NCBI RefSeq assembly: GCF_012396365.1
Contig: NZ_JAAXPG010000009.1
Span: 1 to 64,000 of the forward strand
DNA from: Nocardiopsis alborubida
GTDB lineage: Bacteria > Actinomycetota > Actinomycetes > Streptosporangiales > Streptosporangiaceae
Direction of reading: 5' to 3'
Length of the DNA stretch: 64,000 nt
Shown here: positions 45,830-53,992 of the stretch, piece by piece
Layout: each line of letters starts with the position of its first letter
Numbering within the stretch: the stretch's first letter is position 1
Translations under genes and position numbers: made by a program
The notes under the pieces: generated by a model
What the model was told of the DNA's origin: nothing
The model's database searches: none
Seen by the model: only the letters and a program-made list of their open reading frames with translations

Positions 45830-47506
45830 ATGATCACGTACCCCGCGCGCTTTCGCCTGTCGCTCACCGGTTCCCTGTTCATCGGCTACGTGCTCCTGCT
45901 GGCACTGGCCCTCACCGCCGTGGGCGCGCTGTGGGCCGTCCACATGGACCGGGTCACCGACCGCCACTACGCCGACCGGGTCCTGAGCCTGGCCCGCTCC
46001 GTGGCCGTGATGCCGGAGGTCGTCGGGGGCCTCCAGTCCGCCGACCCGGCGGCCGAGCTCTCCCCCCTGGCCGACCGGATCGACTCCGCCACCGGCACCG
46101 AGTTCGTGGTCATCGCCTCCCCGGAGGGGATCCGCTACTCCCACCCCGACGACGAACTCATCGGCCGCACCGTGTCCACCCCGCCCGGATCCGCCGCGGA
46201 GGGACGGGAGTGGACCGGTGTGCAGGAGGGGACCCGGGGGCGCACCGTGCGAGCCAAGGTCCCGGTGTTCTCCGGCGGCGGCTCGGTCAACGGCGGCGAC
46301 GCGCGGGGCGAGGTGGTCGGCTACGTCTCCCTGGGCATCCTCGCCTCCAGCGCCGCCACCGAGGCCAGGGCCGCGATCCCCGCCATACTGGGCACGGTGG
46401 CGGTGGTGCTGGTCCTGGGCGTGGCCGGTGCGTGGGCCCTCTCCCGCCAGGTCCGCACCAAGACCCACGGGCTCGAACCCGCCGACATCACCTCTCTGCT
46501 GGAGAGCCGCGAGGCCCTGCTGTACGCGGTCCGCGAGGGCGTGCTCGCCGTGGACGGCTCGGGCCGCCTCGTCCTGGCCAACCCGCCCGTCCGGGAGATG
46601 CTCGGTCTCCCCGAGGACGCCGAGGGCCGCGGCCTCGACGAACTCGGCCTGTCCGAGCGCGTCCGCGACATCGTCTCCGGTGCCGACCCCGGCGACGACC
46701 GCCTTCTTCTGGCGGGGCACCGCATCCTGGTCGCCAACCGGATGCCGGTCCACGTGCGCGGCCAGGACGCCGGTGCGGTCGTCACCTTCCGAGACCGCAC
46801 CGAGCTGGACCGGCTCACCGGTGAGCTCGACGGCGCGCGCACGGTCACCCGCGGCCTGCGCGCCCAGACCCACGAGTTCGCCAACCGGGTGCACACCATC
46901 GCCGGGATGCTCGAACTCGGGGCCCACGACGAGGCCCGCGCCTACCTCGCCGACCTGTCCGCGACGCACAGCCGCACCAGCGAGGACATCTCCCGGCACG
47001 TCGACGACTCCGCGCTGGCCGCGCTGACCATCGCCAAGTCCGCGCAGGCCTCCGAGCTGGGCGTCGACCTGCGGCTGTCCCCCCTCACCAGCGTCCCCGC
47101 CCTGGCCAGGGACGTGCGCTCCGACGCGCTGCTCGTCCTCGGCAACCTGGTCGACAACGCGCTCGACGCGGTGGCCTCGTCCCCGCACGGGTGGGTGGAG
47201 CTGATGGTGCGGCTGCACCGGGCCGACGGCACCGACCTGCCGCACGACCTGCTGGAGATCCGGGTGACCGACTCCGGGCACGGCGTGTCCGACGACGTGG
47301 CGGAGGAGATCTTCCGGCTCGGGTTCACCACCAAGGCGTCCAGGGACGGCGGCACGCGCGGACTGGGCCTGGCACTGGTCAAGCAGGTCTGCGAGGGAAG
47401 AGGGGGAAGCGTGGAGATGGAGGCGCCCGACGCCGACGAGGGCGCGGTGTTCACCGCCTGTCTGCCCCTGTCGGGGGCCGACGCGCCGCTGGGGGCGGTC
47501 CGATGA
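45830..47506 (+). CDS. Sensor histidine kinase (CitA/DcuS family)
   Basis: 558 residues. One helix near residues 15-37, an extracellular sensor domain to about 180 ('HMDRVTDRHYADRVLSLARSVA'), a second helix (about 180-205), a PAS domain, then the kinase. The phospho-acceptor block is 'RAQTHEFANRVHTIAGMLELG', the N box 'LGNLVDNALDAV' and the G boxes 'VTDSGHGV' and 'RGLGLALVKQ'. Family members sense C4-dicarboxylates or citrate. The stop overlaps the regulator gene. The 172-base upstream region has TGACACG/CGTGTCA arms (45696-45718). Confidence 0.93.
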   Translation: MITYPARFRLSLTGSLFIGYVLLLALALTAVGALWAVHMDRVTDRHYADRVLSLARSVAVMPEVVGGLQSADPAAELSPLADRIDSATGTEFVVIASPEGIRYSHPDDELIGRTVSTPPGSAAEGREWTGVQEGTRGRTVRAKVPVFSGGGSVNGGDARGEVVGYVSLGILASSAATEARAAIPAILGTVAVVLVLGVAGAWALSRQVRTKTHGLEPADITSLLESREALLYAVREGVLAVDGSGRLVLANPPVREMLGLPEDAEGRGLDELGLSERVRDIVSGADPGDDRLLLAGHRILVANRMPVHVRGQDAGAVVTFRDRTELDRLTGELDGARTVTRGLRAQTHEFANRVHTIAGMLELGAHDEARAYLADLSATHSRTSEDISRHVDDSALAALTIAKSAQASELGVDLRLSPLTSVPALARDVRSDALLVLGNLVDNALDAVASSPHGWVELMVRLHRADGTDLPHDLLEIRVTDSGHGVSDDVAEEIFRLGFTTKASRDGGTRGLGLALVKQVCEGRGGSVEMEAPDADEGAVFTACLPLSGADAPLGAVR

Positions 47507-48189
47507 TCCGCGTCCTGGTCGTGGACGACGACGTGCGGGTGGCGCGCAACCACCAGGAGCTGGTGGAGTCGCTGCCCGGGTTCACCGTGGCGGGGGTCGC
47601 GCACACGGCCGCGTCCGCCCTCACCCAGATCCGGGGGCACCAGCCCGACCTGGTGCTGCTCGACCTGCACCTGCCCGACGCCTCGGGGATCTCGGTGATG
47701 CGCGCCCTGCGCGCCGCCGCCACCAGCGCCGCGCCCCAGCAGACGGACTTCCTGATGATCACCGCCGTGCGCGACATCGGCCAGGTGCGCTCGGCCATGC
47801 ACGGCGGGGCGGTCCACTACCTGCTCAAGCCGTTCCCGCTCAGCGTGCTGCGCGACCAGCTGGAACGCTACGCCGTGGCGCGCCGGAGGATGGACGCCGA
47901 CGGGGAGGCCACCCAGCAGGAGGTGGACCGGCTGTTCGGACTGCTGCGCCCGGCCGCGGGCCGGTCGCTGCCCAAGGGGCTGACCCCGACCACCGTGGAC
48001 CTGGTGGCTGGAGTGCTGAGGGAGGCGCAGGGGGACGTGTCGGCCTCGGAGGTGGCCGAGCGCGCCGGGGTGTCCCGGGTGACCGCGCGGCGCTACCTGG
48101 AGCACCTGTGCGCGAACGGCCGGGCCGAGCTGCGCATGCGCTACGGCTCGGCGGGCCGCCCCGAACACCTCTACCGCTGGACGGCCTGA
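47503..48189 (+). CDS. Response regulator (DcuR/CitB family)
   Basis: 228 residues coupled to the kinase by a four-base overlap. Receiver domain: acidic pocket 'LVVDDD', phospho-acceptor D54 ('DLVLLDLHLPDASG') and conserved K109 ('YLLKPFP'). The C-terminal helix-turn-helix is 'VSASEVAERAGVSRVTARRYLEHL'. Such pairs usually drive a dicarboxylate or citrate transporter, but none lies beside them here. Its end overlaps the converging Uma2 gene by 19 bases. Confidence 0.93.
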   Translation: MIRVLVVDDDVRVARNHQELVESLPGFTVAGVAHTAASALTQIRGHQPDLVLLDLHLPDASGISVMRALRAAATSAAPQQTDFLMITAVRDIGQVRSAMHGGAVHYLLKPFPLSVLRDQLERYAVARRRMDADGEATQQEVDRLFGLLRPAAGRSLPKGLTPTTVDLVAGVLREAQGDVSASEVAERAGVSRVTARRYLEHLCANGRAELRMRYGSAGRPEHLYRWTA

Positions 48190-48800
48190 GCCTCCTCGGT
48201 GCCGCCGCCGGTGTGCCTCCTCCACGGGCCGCTGGCGGTGAGCCAGTGCGGCACGAGCTTCACGGGGAAGGGGAGGTCGGTCTCGAAGACGTCCTCGCCG
48301 TGGGCCTGGACGACCTCCTGGTAGCAGCCGTCCTCCAGACGGAGTTCGACGAGCCCGACCTTGTCGGCTAGAGGGTTGATGATCCAGTAGGAGGGGACGC
48401 CGAACGCCGCGTATTCGCGGCGCTTGGTGTGGTTGTCCCGTAGGACGCTTTCGGGGGAGACGATCTCCACGGCGAGAAGCGGGGGAACATCGAAGTAGCC
48501 CTGTGGTGGCAACTCGCAGTCGAAGACCGCCAGATCAGGAATACGGTGATGGGTTCGCTCGGCGTTCAGGTCGACACCAGGACCCTCACCGATCTCCAAC
48601 TCGTCCGGAGCCACGGTACCGAGGTGAAAACCCAGGCGGTAGGAAACGCGCGTGTGCAGGGGCTTGGGGGCTGGTGACACGTCAAGCCGCCCGTCGACCA
48701 GCTCGTACCGCCGTCCGTCGTCCGGCGTGTTCTCCAGGTCGTCCACGGTCAGGCGTCGTTCGGGTGCTTCCGGGTGCCTGGTAGTCATGACCAACATCAT
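48171..48800 (-). CDS. Uma2-family protein (DUF820, PD-(D/E)XK fold)
   Basis: 209 residues from the ATG at 48800; ATG 48797 or 48788 are equally possible because GAGGAGG lies only one base before 48800. 'YELVDGRLDVSP', 'PDLAVFDCELPP', 'LLAVEIVSPESVLRDNHTKRREYAAFGVPSYWIINP' (in part) are family marks, with the D, E-x-V and downstream K of a nuclease-like core. Uma2 proteins are abundant in actinomycetes and cyanobacteria; their function is not established. Confidence 0.85.
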   Translation of the reverse strand: MMLVMTTRHPEAPERRLTVDDLENTPDDGRRYELVDGRLDVSPAPKPLHTRVSYRLGFHLGTVAPDELEIGEGPGVDLNAERTHHRIPDLAVFDCELPPQGYFDVPPLLAVEIVSPESVLRDNHTKRREYAAFGVPSYWIINPLADKVGLVELRLEDGCYQEVVQAHGEDVFETDLPFPVKLVPHWLTASGPWRRHTGGGTEEAQAVQR

Positions 48801-48951
48801 GCCTCCTCGTCTTCATGAGGGCCGGTATTCGTGTGCACGATCGGTTACCGGCGGGTTGCACGGAGAAAGCCTCGCAAGGGTGTCCGAAACCCGGCCCCGC
48901 ACCTGGCCCCTTGCCCCCGGAAGTGTCAGTGGCCCGTGTCACACTCGGCCC

Positions 48952-49320
48952 ATGTTGGACCATCTCGGAATCCAGGTCAGTGACCCCGCGGCCAGTGCCG
49001 CCTTCTACGACGCCGTCCTCGCCCCGCTGGGCGCGCGCCGCGTCCTCGACTTCGGCGAGAACATCGGCTACGGCACTTCCGATCCGGACTTCTGGATCGG
49101 ACCCGCGCCCACGTCCGGTGAGGCCCGCGAGTCGCACTTCGCCTTCACCGCGCCCGACCGGGCGGCGGTGGACGCCTTCTTCGCCGCGGCCGTCGAGGCG
49201 GGCGCGGAGGTGCTCCACGAGCCGAAGGTCTGGCCGGAGTACCACGAGCACTACTACGGCGCGTTCGTCCGCGACCCGGACGGCAACAACGTCGAGGCCG
49301 TCGCGCACGCGCCCGCCTGA
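48952..49320 (+). CDS. VOC-family (glyoxalase/dioxygenase fold) protein
   Basis: 122 residues. The start 'LDHLGIQVSDPAASAAFYDAVLAPLG' and the end 'YGAFVRDPDGNNVEAVAHAP' define the vicinal-oxygen-chelate fold. Metal ligands are likely His4 and the Glu in 'NNVEAV'. The substrate is unknown; such proteins include glyoxalase-like and resistance enzymes. No ribosome site precedes the ATG. Confidence 0.85.
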   Translation: MLDHLGIQVSDPAASAAFYDAVLAPLGARRVLDFGENIGYGTSDPDFWIGPAPTSGEARESHFAFTAPDRAAVDAFFAAAVEAGAEVLHEPKVWPEYHEHYYGAFVRDPDGNNVEAVAHAPA

Positions 49321-49510
49321 CCGGGCCCCCCGGAACACGCCGGGGCGCGGGCGGCCGCACACCGGTTCGTCCCGCCTGTCCGGGCACGCCGCCGGAGCAC
49401 GGGCGACGGGAACGGCGGAGGCCTCGGCGGGTCCCGCCGCCCCCCGCCCCCCCCCGACTGCCCCATGTGCTGGCCGGAACCGTCGCTGGTGTGCCGCACG
49501 GGTCCTGACC

Positions 49511-49576
49511 TGCTGATCTTGTGCTTATAGCGAGGTCGGGCGGTCGAGACGCGCTACAAGTACAAGAAGCGTCACG
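49511..49576. repeat. Dispersed inverted repeat, copy B (degenerate)
   Basis: The bases around TGATCTTGTGCTTATAGCG and CGCTACAAGTACAAGA match copy C near 60757 in both arms and in the inner CGGTCGAG, but pairing is imperfect. The leading GACCTGC is also shared. It lies between converging genes. The rest of 49321-49510 shows no gene. Confidence 0.65.
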
Positions 49577-49603
49577 GCGGAGGGCGCGGCCCCGGCGAAG
49601 GCA

Positions 49604-50749
49604 CTAGGCCGTGCCGACGGCGCGCCTGCCCGTGGCCGCCTCCGCCGCCGCGACCGCGCTGTTGTGCGACACCTCGCCCAGGAGGCCCGGCGCCGCCACC
49701 GCGTCACCGGCCAGGTAGACGCCGTCGCCCCGATCGACGGCCGGGCGGTCCCGCCACGTGTACCCCGGCAGGTCCAGCGCGCCCGTGCGCCCGCGCGCCA
49801 CCTGGTCGCGCCGCCACGTCACCCGCTCCCGCCACCCCGGCAGGGACAGGTCCAGGAACCGCTCCAGCCGCTCGGTGACCCGAGTCCGGGACTCGCCCGG
49901 CCGCACCGGCAGCTGCGCCTGGACCAGCTCCTCGCCCGCGGGGGCGAGCGTGCGGTCCACCAGCGAGTAGCGCTCCAGGAAACCGCACTCGTCGGCGTCG
50001 AAGACGATGAAGGGGTCCCGGCCGCGCCGCAGCCCCAGATCCACCATGAGGGTGTGCCCGCTCTCCCACTCCAGCGAGTCGTCGCCGAGCAGCGCGCGGG
50101 CCGAGGCCAGCGACGTCGCGACGATGGTCGGGGTGCCGGGGAGCGCGTCCACCCGCTCCCCGGTCCCCACGCGCACCCCCATCTCCCGGGCCCGCCCGGC
50201 CAGCCGCCCCACCAGCGAGGACCAGCCGCCGACCAGGTACTTCGGCGAGGGCCAGCGGGGGTTCGTGACCCGCAGGAACCGCTCCCAGACGAACGCGGCC
50301 GACAACCGCGACGGGTCGGAGTCGAACAGCGCCACGCCCATCATGTTCGCGGCCACGCGCGCGGGCTCCTCCCCGAGGGACTCCCGCGCCCACGAGCCGA
50401 AGTCCCGGTCGTGCGGAGCGCGCAGCCGCCGCCGCGCGGCCGCCCGGAGCAGGGAGACCGGCGGCGCCCCCACACGCCCCCGGTCGCGCACGCGCACCCG
50501 GGGCACGCCGCGCGCGGGGAAGGGCAGGTACGGCGGGAGCAGGTCGCGCTCGGCCAGCCACGCGAACAGCGGGCCGTCGCCGTACAGCACGTGCGGCCCC
50601 TCGTTGGCCGTGTACGGCGGTTCGGTGGAGCGCGCCCGCCCGCCCAGGGTCGGGTGCGCTTCCAGCAGGGTGACGTTCGCGCCCCTCTCGGCGCTGGCGA
50701 TGGCCGCGGTCAGTCCGGCGAGCCCACCGCCCACAACGGTGATGTCCAT
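49604..50749 (-). CDS. FAD-dependent oxidoreductase (ECF41 target)
   Basis: 381 residues of the amine-oxidase/phytoene-desaturase type. The N-terminal Rossmann motif is 'ITVVGGGLAGLTAAIASAE' followed by 'LLEAHPTLGGRARS'; the C-terminal 'GDGVYLAGDAVAAPGLLGEVS' closes the FAD site. It lies just after an ECF41 sigma gene. Its own promoter carries the same TGTCACG-n17-CGTC motif as that gene, so it is the likely main target. The substrate is unknown. The ATG at 50749 is 8 bases past the -10 motif. Confidence 0.85.
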   Translation of the reverse strand: MDITVVGGGLAGLTAAIASAERGANVTLLEAHPTLGGRARSTEPPYTANEGPHVLYGDGPLFAWLAERDLLPPYLPFPARGVPRVRVRDRGRVGAPPVSLLRAAARRRLRAPHDRDFGSWARESLGEEPARVAANMMGVALFDSDPSRLSAAFVWERFLRVTNPRWPSPKYLVGGWSSLVGRLAGRAREMGVRVGTGERVDALPGTPTIVATSLASARALLGDDSLEWESGHTLMVDLGLRRGRDPFIVFDADECGFLERYSLVDRTLAPAGEELVQAQLPVRPGESRTRVTERLERFLDLSLPGWRERVTWRRDQVARGRTGALDLPGYTWRDRPAVDRGDGVYLAGDAVAAPGLLGEVSHNSAVAAAEAATGRRAVGTA

Positions 50750-50753
50750 GCCC

Positions 50754-51659
50754 CTAGGACGGTTCGGGCGACCGCAGACGTGACATCTTGTCGGGGTTGA
50801 CCAGAAGGTACACGTGCCGCACACGGCCGTCGGCGATGTCCAGGGACAGGAGCGCGATCACCCTGCCCCCGACGGAGACGGCCGCGGCCGGACCGCCGTT
50901 GACCTCGATGACCGCGGGCCGCAGCTCCTCCGCGCCGCCCAGGCCCGCCGAGGCGAGGAAGCGCTCCATGTTGTGCGGCCGCGACAGTGCGGACAGGAAC
51001 CGGCCGACCTTCTCCGCGCCCTCCATCGTCCGGCGTGGCGCCCGGGTCCGCCCCCCGCTGTCGCTGACCAGCGTGACGTCGTCGGCCAGCAGACCGGTCA
51101 GCCCCTCCAGGTCGCCCTCCAGGCAGGCCCCCAGGAAGCGCTCGGTCATCCGCCTCCGCACGGCCCGGTCTGCCTCGAACCGGGGGCGCCTGTCCCGTAC
51201 GTGCTCGCGCGCCCGCCGGGCGAGCTGGCGGGTGGCGGCCTCCTCCCGGCCGATCACCGCGCCGATCTCGGCGTAGGGCATCTGGAAGGCCTCGCGCAGC
51301 ACGAACACGGCGCGCTCCAGCGGGCTGAGGGTCTCCAGGACCACCAGCAGCGCGAACTCGACCGAGTCCGCGAGCTCGGCGTGCTCGGCCCCGTCGGGGA
51401 TGTCGCTGACCGGCTCGGGCAGCCAGTCGCCCACGTAGGACTCCCGCCGGGCCCGGGCGCTGCGCAGCCGGTCGATGGCCAGGCGTGAGGTGACGGTGAC
51501 CAGGTAGGCGCGCGGGTCGTCCACCGCGGCCGGGTCGACGCAGGACCAGCGCAGCCAGGTCTCCTGGACGAGGTCCTCCTCGTCGGAGGCGCTGCCGAGG
51601 ATGCGGTAGGCGACGCCGGTCAGGAGGGAGCGGTGCTCTTCGAAGACATCGGTGGTCAT
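50754..51659 (-). CDS. ECF41-family sigma factor with SnoaL-like tail
   Basis: 301 residues. Sigma region 2 ('LLTGVAYRILGSASDEEDLVQETWLRW') and region 4 ('LSPLERAVFVLREAFQMPYAEIGAVIG') occupy the first 165 residues. The remaining part is the SnoaL/NTF2-like domain of ECF41 (SigJ-like) factors, which both activates and inhibits the sigma core in place of an anti-sigma protein. The end 'VYLLVNPDKMSRL' matches the family 'NPDKL' type motif. A matching promoter motif lies directly upstream, predicting autoregulation. Confidence 0.9.
   Translation of the reverse strand: MTTDVFEEHRSLLTGVAYRILGSASDEEDLVQETWLRWSCVDPAAVDDPRAYLVTVTSRLAIDRLRSARARRESYVGDWLPEPVSDIPDGAEHAELADSVEFALLVVLETLSPLERAVFVLREAFQMPYAEIGAVIGREEAATRQLARRAREHVRDRRPRFEADRAVRRRMTERFLGACLEGDLEGLTGLLADDVTLVSDSGGRTRAPRRTMEGAEKVGRFLSALSRPHNMERFLASAGLGGAEELRPAVIEVNGGPAAAVSVGGRVIALLSLDIADGRVRHVYLLVNPDKMSRLRSPEPS
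50758..50785 (-). promoter_or_regulatory. ECF41-type promoter of the FAD oxidoreductase gene
   Basis: Read on the minus strand it is TGTCACG, 17 bases, CGTC. It lies inside the 3' end of the sigma gene. The CGTC ends 8 bases before the oxidoreductase ATG, implying a leaderless or near-leaderless transcript. The known ECF41 consensus is TGTCACA-n16/17-CGTC. Confidence 0.75.
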
Positions 51660-51667
51660 GACAGGCA

Positions 51668-51695
51668 GACGTACCAGCTCCGGCCGTACGTGACA
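51668..51695 (-). promoter_or_regulatory. ECF41-type promoter of the sigma gene itself
   Basis: Same architecture as the promoter at 50758: TGTCACG, 17 bases, CGTC, then 8 bases to the ATG at 51659. Both share GATGTCACGT. This supports autoregulation of the sigma factor. Confidence 0.75.
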
Positions 51696-51833
51696 TCCCC
51701 CGGCCGAGGAACGGGCCCTTGCGCCCGCTGGGACGCCCCTGCCGGCGAACGGGGCCCGTCGGCACACCCTCCCCGAAGGCGGGAGTAGTAACGTGGCGCG
51801 GTCAGAGCGCGGACGAGGGGGAGTGCAGCCGCT

Positions 51834-52370
51834 GTGTACCGACTGCGCAGGTGGGAGCCGGGGGACGCCGACCGGGTGCTGGAGGCCTTCGCCGAGCCGG
51901 AGCTGGCCTGGCAGTCGCCCGAGGTCCCCGACACCCCGGAGCTGGCCGCGGCGTGGATCGGCCGACAGCGCGCCCGGGCGGAGGAGGGCACGGCCTTCGG
52001 CTTCGCGGTCGTCGAGGAGGTCGGGCCGGTGCTGGGACACGTCCAGGTCACCGTGACCAGCAGGAACCACGACACCGGCTGGGTCTCCTACTGGACCCTG
52101 GCCGAGGCACGGGGCCGGGGCGTGGCCACGGCCGGGACGCTGCTGGTGAGCGAGTACGCCTTCGCCGAGGCGGGCCTGTTCCGGCTGGAGCTGGGGCACC
52201 GCCTGAACAACCCGGGGTCGTGCCTGGTGGCGCGCCGGTCCGGGTTCCGTCCGGAGGGGATCGAGCGGAGCAAGCTGCGCTACGGCGCTGAGCGCTTCGA
52301 CACGGGCGCGCACGCCCGGCTGGCCACCGACCCGGTGGAGGGCGTCGAACCGCGGCCCTGCGCGCCCTGA
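51834..52370 (+). CDS. GNAT-family N-acetyltransferase
   Basis: 178 residues of the RimJ/RimL-like GNAT type. 'YRLRRWEPGDADRVLEAF', 'GWVSYWTLAEARGRGVATAGTLLVSEYAF' (acetyl-CoA loop RGRGVAT) and 'RLELGHRLNNPGSCLVARRSGF' are the family blocks. It starts at GTG 51834 with GAGGGGGAG upstream. The acceptor is unknown. It diverges from the sigma-factor gene and is followed by a hairpin. Confidence 0.88.
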   Translation: MYRLRRWEPGDADRVLEAFAEPELAWQSPEVPDTPELAAAWIGRQRARAEEGTAFGFAVVEEVGPVLGHVQVTVTSRNHDTGWVSYWTLAEARGRGVATAGTLLVSEYAFAEAGLFRLELGHRLNNPGSCLVARRSGFRPEGIERSKLRYGAERFDTGAHARLATDPVEGVEPRPCAP

Positions 52371-52395
52371 CCGTCGTGCCCGGCGCGGACACGGA

Positions 52396-52427
52396 ACGCG
52401 GGGCGCGGCGTGCGCCGTGCCCCGCGT
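52396..52427. terminator. Hairpin terminator between GNAT and small secreted gene
   Basis: ACGCGGGGC and its complement make a 9-bp stem around a 14-base inner segment that can itself fold. It lies between converging genes. Confidence 0.6.
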
Positions 52428-52474
52428 CCACCCCCACAGAAGGTCGTACGCAAGAGGTTCGTCGGGTCGACCGG

Positions 52475-52690
52475 TTAGTCCTCGACGGAGATGCCGGAGG
52501 TGCTGTCGCCGGAGACCACGTTGCAGTTGCCGCCCAGGGTGAAGCCGTCGAAGGCCAGCACGTCGGCGCAGATCGGCACGGTGATGTTCTGGATCTCGGC
52601 GTTGTTGTCCGCGGCGGCGGTGCCGGACATGGCGCCCAGGGCGAGTCCGGTGGCGAGGATGAGGCCGGAGACGGAGGCGAAACGCTTCAT
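52475..52690 (-). CDS. Small secreted two-cysteine protein
   Basis: 71 residues with a signal peptide probably cut after 'GTAAA' near residue 27. The mature part, about 44 residues, reads DNNAEIQNITVPICADVL and on to '...STSGISVED', with two cysteines (C41, C56) that can form a disulfide. It is 95 bases downstream of a paralog of the same layout. The Asn-rich, beta-prone start and paired Cys recall chaplin-like surface proteins, but the chaplin consensus is absent. Function unknown. Confidence 0.7.
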   Translation of the reverse strand: MKRFASVSGLILATGLALGAMSGTAAADNNAEIQNITVPICADVLAFDGFTLGGNCNVVSGDSTSGISVED

Positions 52691-52785
52691 GGTGTTGGTC
52701 CTTTTCGGTTCGTGGTGTGATGGTTGGTGCTGGCAGGACCCGCGGGTCCCGCTGCGACGGAGCCGGGTGCGAGGGCGGCCCGGTC

Positions 52786-52998
52786 CTAGTCCTCGACGTG
52801 GATGCCGCTCGTGGAGTCCCAGTTGACGACGTTGCACTCGCTGCCGCTGACGCCGGAGGCCGCGAGGACGTCGAGGCAGATCGGGATCGTCACGTTCTGG
52901 ACCTCGGCGTTGTTGTCCGCGGCGGCGGTCCCGGTGAAGGCACCGAACGCGAGGCCGGTGGCGAGGACGAATCCGGAAACCTTGGCAATACGGGACAT
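52786..52998 (-). CDS. Small secreted two-cysteine protein, paralog
   Basis: 70 residues, sharing with its downstream neighbour the signal region 'VSGFVLATGLAFGAF', the mature start 'DNNAEVQNVTIPIC' and the end 'DSTSGIHVED'. Cysteines lie at 41 and 55. The ATG at 52998 follows GAAAGGTAAG. The two probably arose by tandem duplication. Their plan (signal peptide, Asn/Gln-rich strand, Cys, loop, Cys, short tail) parallels the four-gene family at 61454-62617. Confidence 0.7.
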   Translation of the reverse strand: MSRIAKVSGFVLATGLAFGAFTGTAAADNNAEVQNVTIPICLDVLAASGVSGSECNVVNWDSTSGIHVED

Positions 52999-53316
52999 TC
53001 TTCTTACCTTTCGGAAGTTCCAAACAGGGTGGCTGCATCCGCCGGAATTAACTTAGCGTAGTCACGAGCGCGCTTGGAGTACTTTCAGGGGAGAATCCAG
53101 AGTTTCCCTGGAGTTTCCTCGGCTTCAGGGTGGACATGCCGGACATATAGCCGCTTCGCCGGGGACAGGTTTTACCCAACCGAAAGCAGGGACAGAAGCG
53201 ATGTCTGACTAATGCATCGGAACCTGGACTTGTCCGACATCAGGCACACGAAAAAGGCCCGCACGGCTGACCGTGCGGGCCTGGTGCCTCGCTGTGGGAC
53301 GGGCTTCGCCGCGGGA
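52999..53316. other. Intergenic region with a minus-strand terminator
   Basis: The first 160 bases are less GC-rich and should hold the promoter of the small secreted genes. At 53251-53281 a GGCCCGCACGG stem with a CTGA loop, followed on the minus strand by five T, is a textbook terminator for the YGQQPGY-repeat gene at 53317. Nothing coding is seen. Confidence 0.6.
53251..53281 (-). terminator. Rho-independent terminator of the YGQQPGY-repeat gene
   Basis: An 11-bp perfect stem, a four-base loop and a run of five T on the minus strand. Confidence 0.85.
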
Positions 53317-53838
53317 CTACCAGCCCTGCTGCTGCCCGTACCCCGGGTACTGCTGCCCGTAGCCGGGCTGCTGGCCGTACCCCGGCTGCTGCTGCCCGTA
53401 CCCCGGGTACTGCTGCTGGTCGTAGCCCGGGTACTGCTGCCCGTAGCCGGGCTGCTGGCCGTAACCCGCGTACGGGTCCTGCGGCTGCGCGCCCGTCGGC
53501 GGGTGCGGGTAGGCGTGCTGCTGGCCCGAGGGCTCCTGCTGGTGCTGGTGCTGCTGCTCGGCCCTGGCGGCGTCGTCCTTCTTGCTGTCGGGGTCCGGGC
53601 GGAAGATGAACAGACGGGCGGGCTTGTCACCCTCGTCGCCCGGAGTGATCAGGTCCAGGCGCCACCCGGCCTCCTCGATCCCCTCCAGGATGCGGGTCAG
53701 TCCGGGACGCAGCTTGCTGGAGGCCTCGTCGTAGGCGTTCACCTCCAGCTGGATGATGAACATCCGGCGCTTCTGCTGCGCGGCGACCTTGGCGTGCTCG
53801 ACGACCGTGCTGTCCCTCACGACCTGCGTGACGCTCAT
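53317..53838 (-). CDS. Protein with prion-like YGQQPGY repeat tail
   Basis: 173 residues. The first ~85 form a globular domain ('RRMFIIQLEVNAYDEASSKLRPGLTRIL' in part, 'AGWRLDLITPGDEGDKPARLFIFRP'). From about residue 90 the chain is low-complexity: a Gln/His stretch, then about eight Tyr-Gly-Gln-Gln-Pro-Gly type units to the end. It has no signal peptide. Such Tyr/Gln/Gly/Pro tails favour phase separation or protein binding, and similar tails occur on actinomycete membrane-associated and cell-division proteins. No family is recognised. Confidence 0.7.
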   Translation of the reverse strand: MSVTQVVRDSTVVEHAKVAAQQKRRMFIIQLEVNAYDEASSKLRPGLTRILEGIEEAGWRLDLITPGDEGDKPARLFIFRPDPDSKKDDAARAEQQHQHQQEPSGQQHAYPHPPTGAQPQDPYAGYGQQPGYGQQYPGYDQQQYPGYGQQQPGYGQQPGYGQQYPGYGQQQGW

Positions 53839-53992
53839 GAATAACCGTACCCATCTGCTCTGCGTGGAGCTTGCCGTACTCGTCGGGCTGACACCCGGTC
53901 ATCCGCGTCCACCGTGGCGGGACTCCGCCGGGCTCCGCAACCATCATGCCCCCTGGAGGCGCATCTGGCCACAGAGAGCCGTGGGCGCCCCC

